Shown here in pieces: positions 12,981 to 19,167 of a DNA stretch of 19,168 nt. This DNA is from JBOGZD01 sp050697155. GTDB taxonomy: Bacteria > Actinomycetota > Thermoleophilia > Solirubrobacterales > 70-9. Position 1 is the first letter of the stretch. Every line of letters begins with the position of its first letter. Below the pieces are notes generated by a model. The model was not told where the DNA came from and ran no database searches. It saw only the letters and a list, made by a program, of their open reading frames with translations. Location of the stretch: positions 1 to 19,168 of the forward strand of contig JBOGZD010000056.1 in the NCBI GenBank assembly GCA_050697155.1, written 5' to 3'. Both the position numbers and the translations under genes were made by a program.

Positions 12981-13346
12981 ATGACCGTTAAGAGCAGCGG
13001 ATCCCTCGACCTCGAGGCGCTCAAGCGCGGCTACGAGGAATGGGACACAGACGCCCTACTCGCCCTCTACGCAGACGAGGTCGAGCTGATCCAGATCGAC
13101 CGCGACAATCCCCCGAGCTCGCCCCGGGTCCGCCACGGCAAGGAGGTGTTCAAGGGCATGTTCGAGCACTGCGCCAGCGTCGGCGTCAAGGCGACGGTGG
13201 AGAACGCCGTGGCCGCGGACGAGCGGGCGGCCGCCACGGTCACCTGCGAGTTCCCCGGCGGGCGCACGGTGGTCGCTAACGCGACCTTCGAGCTCCGCGA
13301 CGGGCGCATCGTCCGCGAGCTCGACGTCAGCTCGGGCGACGCCTGA
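12981..13346 (+). CDS. NTF2/SnoaL-like protein, probable target of the MerR regulator
   Basis: This 121-residue protein has the NTF2-like alpha+beta barrel pattern: an N-terminal helix with LEALKRGYEEWDTDALLALYADEVELIQID (about 11-40), a PRVRHGKEVFKGMFEHC segment, then strands ending in ATFELRDGRIVRELDV (about 102-117). Members of this fold act as small enzymes or ligand-binding proteins; the catalytic residues are not diagnostic here, so the activity is unknown. It has a near-perfect ribosome binding site AAAGGAGGT (12968-12976) 4 bases before the ATG. With the MerR-type promoter this suggests strong, inducible expression. It ends at a 16-pair stem-loop. Confidence 0.85.
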   Translation: MTVKSSGSLDLEALKRGYEEWDTDALLALYADEVELIQIDRDNPPSSPRVRHGKEVFKGMFEHCASVGVKATVENAVAADERAAATVTCEFPGGRTVVANATFELRDGRIVRELDVSSGDA

Positions 13347-13362
13347 GAGCCCGCGTCCCTAC

Positions 13363-13402
13363 CGGCCCGATCCGCGCGTGGCGCCGCGCGCGGATCGGGC
13401 CG
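13363..13402 (+). terminator. Strong stem-loop terminator after the NTF2-like gene
   Basis: CGGCCCGATCCGCGCG (13363-13378) pairs perfectly with CGCGCGGATCGGGCCG (13387-13402), a 16-pair stem with an 8-base loop, 16 bases after the stop. There is no T-tract. It may also serve transcripts coming from the opposite strand. Confidence 0.7.
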
Positions 13403-13403
13403 C

Positions 13404-13530
13404 TCAGGCCTCTGCGTGCCCCCATGTCCGGAGCGCCGCCAGCGCGTCCGCTTCGTCGGAGTACTCCGCGAAGTGGACGACCAATCCGTCTCGCAGCGTG
13501 AAGAGCAAGTCCGCCAGATCACCGAGTTGG
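13404..13530 (-). pseudogene. C-terminal remnant of a second SnoaL/NTF2-like gene
   Basis: About 40 codons ending at the TGA (13404-13406) read LADLLFTLRDGLVVHFAEYS followed by DEADALAALRTWGHAEA. The FTLRDGxVVxFxEY pattern with a following short helix is the standard C-terminus of SnoaL-like proteins. Upstream of about 13530 the frame stays open but loses all similarity and runs through a degenerate copy of the short intergenic repeat, so the first two thirds of the gene are missing. The 5' boundary is approximate. Confidence 0.55.
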
Positions 13531-13542
13531 CATGAAGGGCTC

Positions 13543-13562
13543 CGCTTTTCGCTCCGCGCGAG
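13543..13562. repeat. Degenerate copy of the CGCTnCYCCTTCGCGCGAG motif
   Basis: CGCTTTTCGCTCCGCGCGAG resembles the three better copies at 14972, 17283 and 17810, keeping CGCT at one end and CGCGCGAG at the other. It lies at the broken end of the SnoaL-like remnant. Confidence 0.35.
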
Positions 13563-13637
13563 CAGCGGCAGCCCCCAGTCCGTTTCGCCTTCGTGCCGTG
13601 CCTTCGCCCTCCGTTTGAGGGCATCCTCCGGGAGGAA

Positions 13638-14165
13638 ATGAAGCGGCTCTATCTCCTGCGCCATGCGAAGTCGAGTTGGGACGACCCCACGCTGACCGAC
13701 CACGACCGCCCCCTGGCGCCGCGCGGTCGCCGCGCCGCCGAGGTCATGGCGAAGCACCTACAGCGCAACGGGATTGCGCCCGCGCTGGTGCTGTGCTCGG
13801 GATCGAGGCGCACCCATCAGACGCTGACGCGGATCGCACCCGGCCTGGGCGACAGCGCTGAGGTCCAGATCAGGCCCGAGCTTTACGCGGCCGCTTCCGC
13901 CGACCTGCTCGAGGTGCTGCGCGGACAGCCCGACGAGATTGGGTCGGTGATGGTGATCGGCCACAACCCCGGGATCCAGGACCTCGCCCTGAGCCTCGCT
14001 CGAGGCGGCCCCGAGATCGCGCGGGTGAGGCGCAAGTTTCCGACTGCGGCGCTGGCAACGCTCGAGCTCGAGGGGAGCTGGCGCGGGCTGGCGCCCGGTA
14101 CGGCTGAGCTGACGTCGTTCGTGAAGCCGAAGGAGCTGACCGGCAGCGCGGCGGGAGGCCGATGA
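13638..14165 (+). CDS. SixA-like histidine phosphatase (phosphoglycerate mutase fold)
   Basis: This 175-residue protein begins KRLYLLRHAKSSWDD, where RHA (8-10) is the RHG-type motif carrying the phospho-accepting histidine. MVIGHNPGIQDLA (about 110-122) supplies the second active-site histidine. CSGSRRTHQT (about 53-62) contains the conserved arginine. SixA removes phosphate from phosphohistidine in signalling proteins of enterics; actinobacterial relatives are usually annotated by similarity and their substrates are unknown. The ATG at 13638 is chosen because the family starts here, although GGGAGG ends only 2 bases upstream, a tight spacing. The hydrolase gene overlaps its stop by 4 bases, so the two form an operon. 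Confidence 0.88.
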   Translation: MKRLYLLRHAKSSWDDPTLTDHDRPLAPRGRRAAEVMAKHLQRNGIAPALVLCSGSRRTHQTLTRIAPGLGDSAEVQIRPELYAAASADLLEVLRGQPDEIGSVMVIGHNPGIQDLALSLARGGPEIARVRRKFPTAALATLELEGSWRGLAPGTAELTSFVKPKELTGSAAGGR

Positions 14166-14950
14166 ACGGAGGTCGGGTGATCCGTTGGCTGCTCAACTCG
14201 CTGCTCTACTTCCCGTCCCGCGCGATCATCGAGACGCCGGACGGGGCGGGGGTTGACTACCGCGACCTGCGGCTTCAGACCGACGACGGGCAGCGGCTGC
14301 ACGGCTGGTGGATCGGCGCCCGGACGGACCCGCTCTGCCATCTGCTGCTCTGCCACGGCAACGCCGGCAACGTGGGCGACCGCGTCCTCCACGCCGCCCT
14401 GCTGACGGCCACCGGATTCGACGTGCTGCTGTTCGACTATCGCGGCTATGGCCGCAGCAGCGGGAGGCCGAGCGAAGAGGGCACCTACCGCGATGCGCGC
14501 GCGGCGCTGGCCTGCCTGCTCGATCAGCCCGGGGTGGACGCCGGGCGCGTCTTCTATCTCGGCGAGTCGATCGGCGGCGCCGTCGCGCTCGATCTCGCGC
14601 TCGAACGCCCGCCCGCGGGTCTGGTGCTGCTCTCGGCCTTCACCGGCGTCCGCGATCTTGGCCGTCTGCACTACCCGTTCGTCCCCGCACGCCTCGTCCC
14701 CGACGCCTACCCGACCCTGCGTCGCATCGGGGAGCTTGAGGCTCCGCTCCTAGTCCTGCACGGCGAGCGCGATGACATCGTCCCGCTCTCGCAGGGCAGG
14801 GCCCTGTTCGAGGCCGCGCCGGGGCCAAAGCGCATGCACGTCTTCCCCGGCCTCGGCCACAACGACCTCGTGCCGCTCGCCGGCATGGAGCTCGCCCGGG
14901 TGATCGCCGCCTGGGTACGCGGGCTTGACGGGCCGCCGCTCGCCGATTGA
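14162..14950 (+). CDS. Alpha/beta hydrolase (ABHD13/17-like serine hydrolase)
   Basis: This 262-residue protein contains a hydrophobic N-terminal stretch (about 7-17), then YFPSRAII, an early element of this subfamily. The oxyanion-hole region is CHGNAGN (64-70), FDYRGYGRSSGRPSEEGTY lies at 91-109, and the nucleophile elbow is GESIGG with Ser136. The acid is in GERDDIVP (201-208) and the catalytic His233 in GLGHND. It should be a serine esterase, thioesterase or peptidase, perhaps membrane-associated; the substrate is unknown. The ATGA overlap with the SixA-like gene shows coupled translation. A short hairpin (14996-15010) follows. Confidence 0.9.
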   Translation: MNGGRVIRWLLNSLLYFPSRAIIETPDGAGVDYRDLRLQTDDGQRLHGWWIGARTDPLCHLLLCHGNAGNVGDRVLHAALLTATGFDVLLFDYRGYGRSSGRPSEEGTYRDARAALACLLDQPGVDAGRVFYLGESIGGAVALDLALERPPAGLVLLSAFTGVRDLGRLHYPFVPARLVPDAYPTLRRIGELEAPLLVLHGERDDIVPLSQGRALFEAAPGPKRMHVFPGLGHNDLVPLAGMELARVIAAWVRGLDGPPLAD

Positions 14951-14971
14951 TCGCCTGGGACAGCATCGCCG

Positions 14972-14990
14972 CGCTTCCCCTTCGCGCGAG
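14972..14990. repeat. Short intergenic repeat, copy 1 (CGCTTCCCCTTCGCGCGAG)
   Basis: This 19-base motif differs from the copy at 17283 by one base and from that at 17810 by two. It lies 22 bases after the hydrolase stop and 6 bases before a small hairpin. The core TCGCGCGA is palindromic. See the findings for discussion. Confidence 0.6.
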
Positions 14991-14995
14991 ACCGA

Positions 14996-15010
14996 GCACT
15001 CGATGAGTGC
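14996..15010 (+). terminator. Small perfect hairpin after the hydrolase gene
   Basis: GCACTC-GAT-GAGTGC is a 6-pair stem with a 3-base loop in the 200-base gap (14951-15150) between the hydrolase and methyltransferase genes. It may be a weak terminator or part of the adjacent repeat unit. Confidence 0.35.
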
Positions 15011-15150
15011 CGCGGACCGTCGGGGCTGACGTCGACAGCGGCACGGCCGCGCCGGTGTAACGCTGCGCGGCCTCGCGGGACGAACCGGCCGCAACGAGAA
15101 ATCCACCGACGCGCTCGCCCACGGCGGTGCGCGCGACGAAGGAGGGAACG

Positions 15151-16227
15151 ATGGAGACTACCGAGACCGCAGCCGTGGACGAGGGCAAGCTGGAGGCATT
15201 CATGGGCCAGGCCGTGACCGACATGGGCGCGGCGATGAACGGGGTGCTGGTGATGCTGGGCGGCGAGCTCGGCCTGTGGAAGGCGCTCGCCGGCGCCGGG
15301 CCGTTGAGCGCCGCAGAGGTCGCCGAGCGCAGCGGGGTCGCAGAGCGCTACGTGCGCGAGTGGGCCTCGGCCCAGGCGGCCAGCGGGTACCTCGAATACG
15401 AAGCCGACGCCGACACCTTCGAGCTGCCGCCCGAGCAGGCGATGGCGTTCGCCGACGAGGACAGCCCGGTCTACATGCTCGGCGGCTACAGCGTGATCAG
15501 CTCGACCTACAAGGACCGTGCGCGGATCGCGGAGCGGTTTCGCAAGGGCGAAGGGTTCGGTTGGCACGAGCACGACCCGGAGCTGTTCGTCGGCACCGAG
15601 CAGTTCTTCCGGCCGGGCTACCGCGCCCACCTGGTCGCGGAGTGGATCCCTGCCCTCGAGGGCGTTGAGGAGAAGCTGCACCAGGGTGGCAAGATCGCCG
15701 ATATCGGTTGTGGTCATGGGATCTCGACGGTGCTGATGGCGAAGGCCTTTCCGCAATCCACGGCCCACGGCTTCGACTATCACGACGAGTCGATCGAGCG
15801 CGCGAAGCGGATCGCGGAAGCCGAAGGCGTTGCCGGGAACACCGATTTCGAGGTGGCGAGCGCGAAGGACTTCCCGGGCGAGGGCTATGACCTGGTCTGC
15901 TTCTTCGACTGCCTCCACGACATGGGCGACCCGGTGGGGGCGCTCCGCCATACCCGCGAGGCGCTCGAGGACGACGGCTCTGTGATGCTCGTCGAACCGT
16001 TCGCCGCCGACACGTTGGCGGAGAACCTCAATCCCGTCGGACGGGTCTTCTACGCCGCTTCGACCCTGGTCTGCACTCCCTCCTCTCTCGACCAGGAGGT
16101 CGGACTGGGACTCGGGGCGCAGGCGGGCGAGCAGCGCCTACGAGAGGTGGCCGAGGAGGCGGGGTTCAGCCGCTTCCGCCGCGCGACCGAGACGCCGTTC
16201 AACCTCGTGCTCGAGGCGGGGCCGTAG
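15151..16227 (+). CDS. Class I SAM-dependent methyltransferase with N-terminal winged-helix domain
   Basis: This 358-residue protein has an N-terminal helical and winged-helix-like part (about 15-110: LGLWKALAGAGPLSAAEVAERSGVAERYVREWA), which in related methyltransferases mediates dimerisation. A Rossmann-type domain follows, with motif I ADIGCGHG (183-190), an acidic end of strand 2 at FDYHDE, CFFDCLHDMGDP as the post-II/IV segment and LEDDGSVMLVEPF as motif VI. The overall plan resembles O-methyltransferases and actinobacterial 'methyltransferase domain' proteins; the substrate is unknown. The start ATG follows GAAGGAGGG by 4-5 bases. The gene stands alone and ends at a strong compound hairpin. 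Confidence 0.9.
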   Translation: METTETAAVDEGKLEAFMGQAVTDMGAAMNGVLVMLGGELGLWKALAGAGPLSAAEVAERSGVAERYVREWASAQAASGYLEYEADADTFELPPEQAMAFADEDSPVYMLGGYSVISSTYKDRARIAERFRKGEGFGWHEHDPELFVGTEQFFRPGYRAHLVAEWIPALEGVEEKLHQGGKIADIGCGHGISTVLMAKAFPQSTAHGFDYHDESIERAKRIAEAEGVAGNTDFEVASAKDFPGEGYDLVCFFDCLHDMGDPVGALRHTREALEDDGSVMLVEPFAADTLAENLNPVGRVFYAASTLVCTPSSLDQEVGLGLGAQAGEQRLREVAEEAGFSRFRRATETPFNLVLEAGP

Positions 16228-16238
16228 ATCGGCGAGAA

Positions 16239-16279
16239 TGCGCCCGGCCTCGCACCGACCCGGTGCTGGGCCGGGCGCA
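16239..16279 (+). terminator. Compound stem-loop terminator after the methyltransferase gene
   Basis: TGCGCCCGGCC (16239-16249) pairs with GGCCGGGCGCA (16269-16279), and inside it GCACCG (16252-16257) pairs with CGGTGC (16261-16266) around a 3-base loop. It starts 11 bases after the stop codon. Confidence 0.7.
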
Positions 16280-16289
16280 GTCGGGACAA

Positions 16290-16424
16290 GAATGGGGGCT
16301 TCGCCGGCATCTGCGGCGGGAGTTCATACGCCTGGCTGCCGAGACGGTCGTAGTCGGACATGGCATTCCGTTCAAGGGGACACCAGCCGAGGCCGTCGGA
16401 GCGGCTCGCGCGGTCAGGATCTAA
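16290..16424 (+). pseudogene. Possible C-terminal remnant of a metallo-beta-lactamase-fold hydrolase
   Basis: In the 369-base stretch without an intact gene (16228-16596), the plus frame ending at TAA (16422-16424) reads LRRHLRREFIRLAAETVVVG, then HGIPFKGTPAEAVGAARAVRI. The TVVVGHGxPFxGxPAEA pattern resembles the end of metallo-beta-lactamase-fold hydrolases, where a strand and a conserved GHG precede the final helix. No start, no HxHxDH motif and no further similarity are present, and a terminator lies directly upstream. The rest of the gap (16425-16596) holds one hairpin and nothing else that I recognise. Confidence 0.4.
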
Positions 16425-16461
16425 TCGGCACTGAGAGCGCTTGGGTAATCGCCGTCGTGGT

Positions 16462-16493
16462 CCTCGATCGGCTCGGGCGGCGAGCGATCGAGG
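16462..16493. terminator. Stem-loop upstream of the convergent DUF1801 gene end
   Basis: CCTCGATCG (16462-16470) and CGATCGAGG (16485-16493) are perfectly complementary, and CTCG/CGAG extends the stem inward past a single bulged G. It lies about 100 bases beyond the DUF1801 stop and could end transcription from either side. Confidence 0.45.
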
Positions 16494-16596
16494 GGGCAGC
16501 GTCTGCAGTCCAACCCGAATCCCACGGACCGAACGCCGAAACCGATACCACTCCGTCCCGGCCCGGCACCGAGCCGTGGATCAGTGAGGCTCAGTC

Positions 16597-17091
16597 TCAG
16601 CTCACCGCTTTCTTCACGAGCGCGCCGATCTTTTTCTCTTCGGCGGCGGTCAGCCGCTTCAGCGCGAAGGAGGTCGGCCACATGGCGCCTTTGTCGAGGT
16701 TCGCCGTGTCGTTGAAGCCGAACGTCGCGTACCTCGATTTGAACTTCTGCGCGCTTTGGAAGAAGCAGACGACCTTGCCGTCCTTGGCATACGCGGGCAT
16801 CCCGTACCAGGTTCTCGGCGAGAGGGCTGGCGCGCTGGCTTTGATGATGGCATGGAGCCGCTCGGCCATGGCGCGATCCGGTTTCGGCATCTCGGCGATC
16901 TTCGCGAGCACGGCTTTTTCGGCGTCCGCCTCCTTTTCCGCGCGGGAGCGGCGGCGCGCTTCCGCCTTCACCTCTTGGGCGCGCTCCTTCATCGCGGCTC
17001 GTTCCTCGTCCGTAAATCCCTTGGACGCCTTGCCGGTGGTTCTCTTGGCGGACTGCTGCGTGGCCTTCTTTGCGGGTTTCCTCTCAGCCAT
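16597..17091 (-). CDS. DUF1801 (YdhG-like) protein with basic N-terminal extension
   Basis: This 164-residue protein has a lysine/alanine-rich N-terminus (about 1-70: KPAKKATQQSAKRTTGKASKG, then a charged helix with KERAQEVKAEARRRSRAEKE). A DUF1801 domain follows, with HAIIKASAPALSPRTWYGMPAYAKDGKVVCFFQSAQKFKSRYATFGF (about 85-131) and a short terminal helix. DUF1801 includes frataxin-like iron-binding candidates, but the function is not established. The basic, disordered-looking extension recalls DNA- or RNA-associating tails, which is inference. GGAGGT lies 9 bases before the ATG. Its codons are visibly less GC-rich at third positions (AAA, TTT, AAG in runs) than the neighbours, which suggests acquisition. 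Confidence 0.85.
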   Translation of the reverse strand: MAERKPAKKATQQSAKRTTGKASKGFTDEERAAMKERAQEVKAEARRRSRAEKEADAEKAVLAKIAEMPKPDRAMAERLHAIIKASAPALSPRTWYGMPAYAKDGKVVCFFQSAQKFKSRYATFGFNDTANLDKGAMWPTSFALKRLTAAEEKKIGALVKKAVS

Positions 17092-17282
17092 TGCGAAAGC
17101 ACCTCCGTGCCTGGAACGAGCCCCAGCCGCTTGACCTCCGGGGATGGTAACGGCCGAACCGTCGCGAGAACCGAGCTCGCGAGCGAGCCCCGAAGTGGCC
17201 GTCGCACCCCCGCCATGAACAGGCTCGCTCGCTTGCCGTCCCGCTCGGCGTCGTCCCCTGTCGCTGTGGCCGGCTAAGTCGG

Positions 17283-17301
17283 CGCTGCCCCTTCGCGCGA
17301 G
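17283..17301. repeat. Short intergenic repeat, copy 2 (CGCTGCCCCTTCGCGCGAG)
   Basis: This copy has 18 of 19 bases identical to copy 1. It sits 31 bases beyond the cupin stop, in the gap 17092-17331, which otherwise holds nothing I recognise apart from the DUF1801 upstream region. Confidence 0.6.
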
Positions 17302-17331
17302 GACCAGCAGAAGACTAGGCGGGATTGGTGG

Positions 17332-17760
17332 CTACTTGCCGCCGGTGTCCGAGTCGTTCTGCGCGGCGAACCAGTCGACGATTGCGGGCATCGTCTCCTC
17401 GAAGCCTCCCGGCAGGAACAGGTTGAGCGCGCCCGCACGGCTCGGGCTGCGGTTCTCGAAGTCGTGGGTAACCCCGGCCGGGATACGTAAGAACGAACCA
17501 CGCGGAGCATCCAGCCACTCCTCGTCGACGAGGAAGCTCATCGTGCCCTCGATGACGTAGAAGATCTCCACGTTTTCCTCGTGCGAATGCGGGCCCGGTC
17601 CTGAGTCGCCGGACTCCAGCCACCATTCCGAGACGCAATATCGATCGTCGGTCTCGGGGCCGTCCGCCTTGAAGACCGCCCGCATTGGGCCTGCCTGGTA
17701 GGAGCGCCCGCTCCCAGGCGGCAAGAAGATAACGTCGGACGTGCCGGCGTTCTGCGACAT
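17332..17760 (-). CDS. Single-domain cupin protein
   Basis: This 142-residue protein has both cupin motifs: GPGPHSHEENVEIFYVIEG (54-72) with metal ligands His58, His60 and Glu65, and PRGSFLRIPAGVTHDFEN (86-103) with His99. All four ligands are present, so a metal-binding beta barrel, and possibly an enzyme such as an isomerase or dioxygenase, is likely; the substrate cannot be told. The C-terminus (FEETMPAIVDWFAAQ) is a helix. The ATG at 17760 lies 7 bases after a TACGCT box without a ribosome site. An 8-base inverted repeat flanks this box, and copies of the short repeat lie on both sides of the gene, which may mark it as a recently acquired unit. Confidence 0.9.
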   Translation of the reverse strand: MSQNAGTSDVIFLPPGSGRSYQAGPMRAVFKADGPETDDRYCVSEWWLESGDSGPGPHSHEENVEIFYVIEGTMSFLVDEEWLDAPRGSFLRIPAGVTHDFENRSPSRAGALNLFLPGGFEETMPAIVDWFAAQNDSDTGGK

Positions 17761-17790
17761 TCGGCAAAGCGTACGCGGGCACTTGCCGAA
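17760..17790 (-). promoter_or_regulatory. Cupin promoter box within an 8-base inverted repeat
   Basis: TTCGGCAA (17760-17767) and TTGCCGAA (17783-17790) are perfect inverted copies, 23 bases apart. They enclose the -10 candidate TACGCT (17768-17773, minus strand), which ends 7 bases before the ATG. A dimeric repressor bound here would cover the promoter and the start of a leaderless transcript. Confidence 0.5.
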
Positions 17791-17809
17791 GTCTGTCGGC
17801 CGAACGCAT

Positions 17810-17828
17810 CGCTCCTCCTTCGCGCGAG
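17810..17828. repeat. Short intergenic repeat, copy 3 (CGCTCCTCCTTCGCGCGAG)
   Basis: This copy has 17 of 19 bases identical to copies 1 and 2, including the whole CCTTCGCGCGAG half. It lies between the cupin promoter and the stop of the ORF6N remnant. Confidence 0.6.
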
Positions 17829-17862
17829 CAGGAGGCGCGGCCGGTTGCGGGTGTCCCGGTAC

Positions 17863-17978
17863 CTACTCGTCGTCCTTGGGCAAGCGGAAACCGACCTGGC
17901 GTTTCGGCCGCGGAGGCGGCGAGATCAGTTGTCGAAGTGCCTGAAAGATCTGGGCCAGCTGCTGGTCATGCTGTCCTA
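17863..17978 (-). pseudogene. C-terminal remnant of an ORF6N-domain protein, cut by IS630
   Basis: Reading from the insertion-sequence border toward the stop TAG (17863-17865), the 37 codons give GQHDQQLAQIFQALRQLISP then PPRPKRQVGFRLPKDDE. This matches the end of ORF6N (phage-antirepressor-like, KilA-related) proteins, which finish with a coiled D-x-x-(L/I)-x-x-(L/I)F-x-A-(I/L)RQL(M/I) helix and a PPxxPKRxxGF tail. The open frame runs up to the TA target of the IS630 element, so the N-terminal ORF6N domain should lie beyond the right end of the window. Such proteins are frequent in prophages and mobile regions. Confidence 0.65.
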
Positions 17979-18007
17979 GTGGCCCGTCCTGCAAGTCGCG
18001 TCCCGAG
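17976..18007 (+). repeat. Left terminal inverted repeat of the IS630 element
   Basis: It begins CTAGTGGCCCGTCCTGCAAG and matches the complement of the right end at 26 of 32 positions; the first C lies outside the TA target. Confidence 0.85.
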
Positions 18008-19167
18008 ATTGGCTCACGCCTCCAGAACCTTCCCGCTGTAGGTCCACTTGAACGGTTTGGCGGTCTGGTTGTAGGCCTCGACGAAGGCGAGCATCTGCTC
18101 GGCGAGGTCCTCCTCTGAGGTGAAGGCGCCGTGCTTCAGCAGGCGCCGTGCCAGGATCGAGAAGAAGATCTCGACCTGATTCAGCCACGAGGCGTGGGTC
18201 GGGGTGAACTGGAAGCTCCAGCGCGGGTGCTCGGCCAGCCAGTCCTGAACCTCTTGGGTCTTGCGGGTCGAGAGGTTGTCGGTGATCGCGACGATCTTCT
18301 GGTCCTCGACGACCGGGATCTCCTCGTCGAGCAGGTCGAGGAAGCGGATCAGGTCGTAGCGGTTGCGCGTCTTCGACGCCATCGCCAGCACGTCGCCTGC
18401 GTGGACCTTGAGCCCTGCGAACAGACACTGGGTGCCGTTGCGCTTGTACTCGTGCTCGCGCCTCGCCGGCTTTCGGGGCTCGGGTGCGGTGTCGGGCTTC
18501 ACCGGCGCCTTGGCCTGGATCCCGGTCTTCTCGTCGATCGAGACGACCAGCACGTTCTCGGGCGGGTCGACGTAGAGCCCGCAGACGTCGGCCGCCCGCT
18601 CGTTGAACTCGGGCGAGAACTCGCTCATGATCCAGTACTCGGTGCGGTGCGGCTTGATCTCGGCCCGCGCGAGGATCGCATGGGCCTGCGAAGCCGACAT
18701 GCCCACCTCCGCGCCGAGCTCCTCGTAAGTCCAGCGGTCGCGCCGCTGGCCGGACTCGGTTTCGGGCGGGCGTGTGCACGCCTTGGCGATCAGGCGCGCC
18801 CTGACCTCGGGTCCGTGGGTGAGCGGGCGGCCCGAGCGCGGCGCGTCGGAGAGCCCGGCCATCCCCTCGCACTCATAGCGGCGCCGCCAGCGCTTAACGA
18901 GGCGATCCGAGCATCCCACCCGGGCCGCGATCTCGGGCGCCGAGAGCCCCTCGGCTGCGCAGAGCACGATCTGCGCGCGTTCCACCAGCCGCCGCTCGGC
19001 GCGTCGGGAGCGCACGATCCGCTCAAGCTCGACTCGATCCTCCGTGGGCACCTCGACTCGCTTGCCGGCCATCTTCGCCTCCATCGTCGCCAACCAGGAC
19101 GACGACGGATTCACGATTTCGGGGAGGAGTCCTTGACCCGGGACGGAACTTGCAGGATGAACCACTA
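17977..19167 (-). mobile_element. Complete IS630-family insertion sequence
   Basis: The element is about 1.19 kb. Its ends are imperfect inverted repeats: positions 17976-18007 and the complement of 19137-19168 agree at 26 of 32 bases, both starting CTAGTGG. IS630/Tc1 elements insert at TA and duplicate it, and TA is present at both borders (17977-17978 and 19166-19167). It carries one intact transposase gene. The window ends one base beyond the right TA, so the far flank cannot be inspected. The left border abuts the open frame of the ORF6N remnant. Confidence 0.9.
18014..19072 (-). CDS. IS630-family transposase (DDE)
   Basis: This 352-residue transposase cuts and joins the element at TA sites. 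The N-terminal half has two helix-turn-helix regions (about 35-64, LSAPEIAARVGCSDRLVKRW; and about 113-138, WTYEELGAEVGMSASQAHAIL). The DDE catalytic domain shows VVSIDEKTG with Asp180, AITDNLSTRKT with Asp265, and HASWLNQVEIFFSIL with Glu301. All three catalytic residues and a full-length frame are present, so it looks active. I chose ATG 19072 because GGAGG lies 5 bases upstream; the same frame extends through another ATG at 19084 to a GTG inside the inverted repeat, which is unlikely to be used. Its stop is 36 bases from the left end. Confidence 0.93.
   Translation of the reverse strand: MAGKRVEVPTEDRVELERIVRSRRAERRLVERAQIVLCAAEGLSAPEIAARVGCSDRLVKRWRRRYECEGMAGLSDAPRSGRPLTHGPEVRARLIAKACTRPPETESGQRRDRWTYEELGAEVGMSASQAHAILARAEIKPHRTEYWIMSEFSPEFNERAADVCGLYVDPPENVLVVSIDEKTGIQAKAPVKPDTAPEPRKPARREHEYKRNGTQCLFAGLKVHAGDVLAMASKTRNRYDLIRFLDLLDEEIPVVEDQKIVAITDNLSTRKTQEVQDWLAEHPRWSFQFTPTHASWLNQVEIFFSILARRLLKHGAFTSEEDLAEQMLAFVEAYNQTAKPFKWTYSGKVLEA

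Noticed and set aside
16050..16361. Minus-strand open frame over the end of the methyltransferase gene
   Set aside because: It mostly overlaps the methyltransferase gene and its terminator and shows no family pattern.
17092..17331. Gene in the gap between the DUF1801 and cupin genes
   Set aside because: All frames here are short and low in family-like pattern; only repeat copy 2 and the DUF1801 ribosome site are recognisable.
13543..17828. Integron-type attC sites at the short repeats
   Set aside because: The setting (small genes between short repeats) invites this idea, but I see no GTTRRRY core sites, no long imperfect palindromes joining the copies, and no integrase gene.
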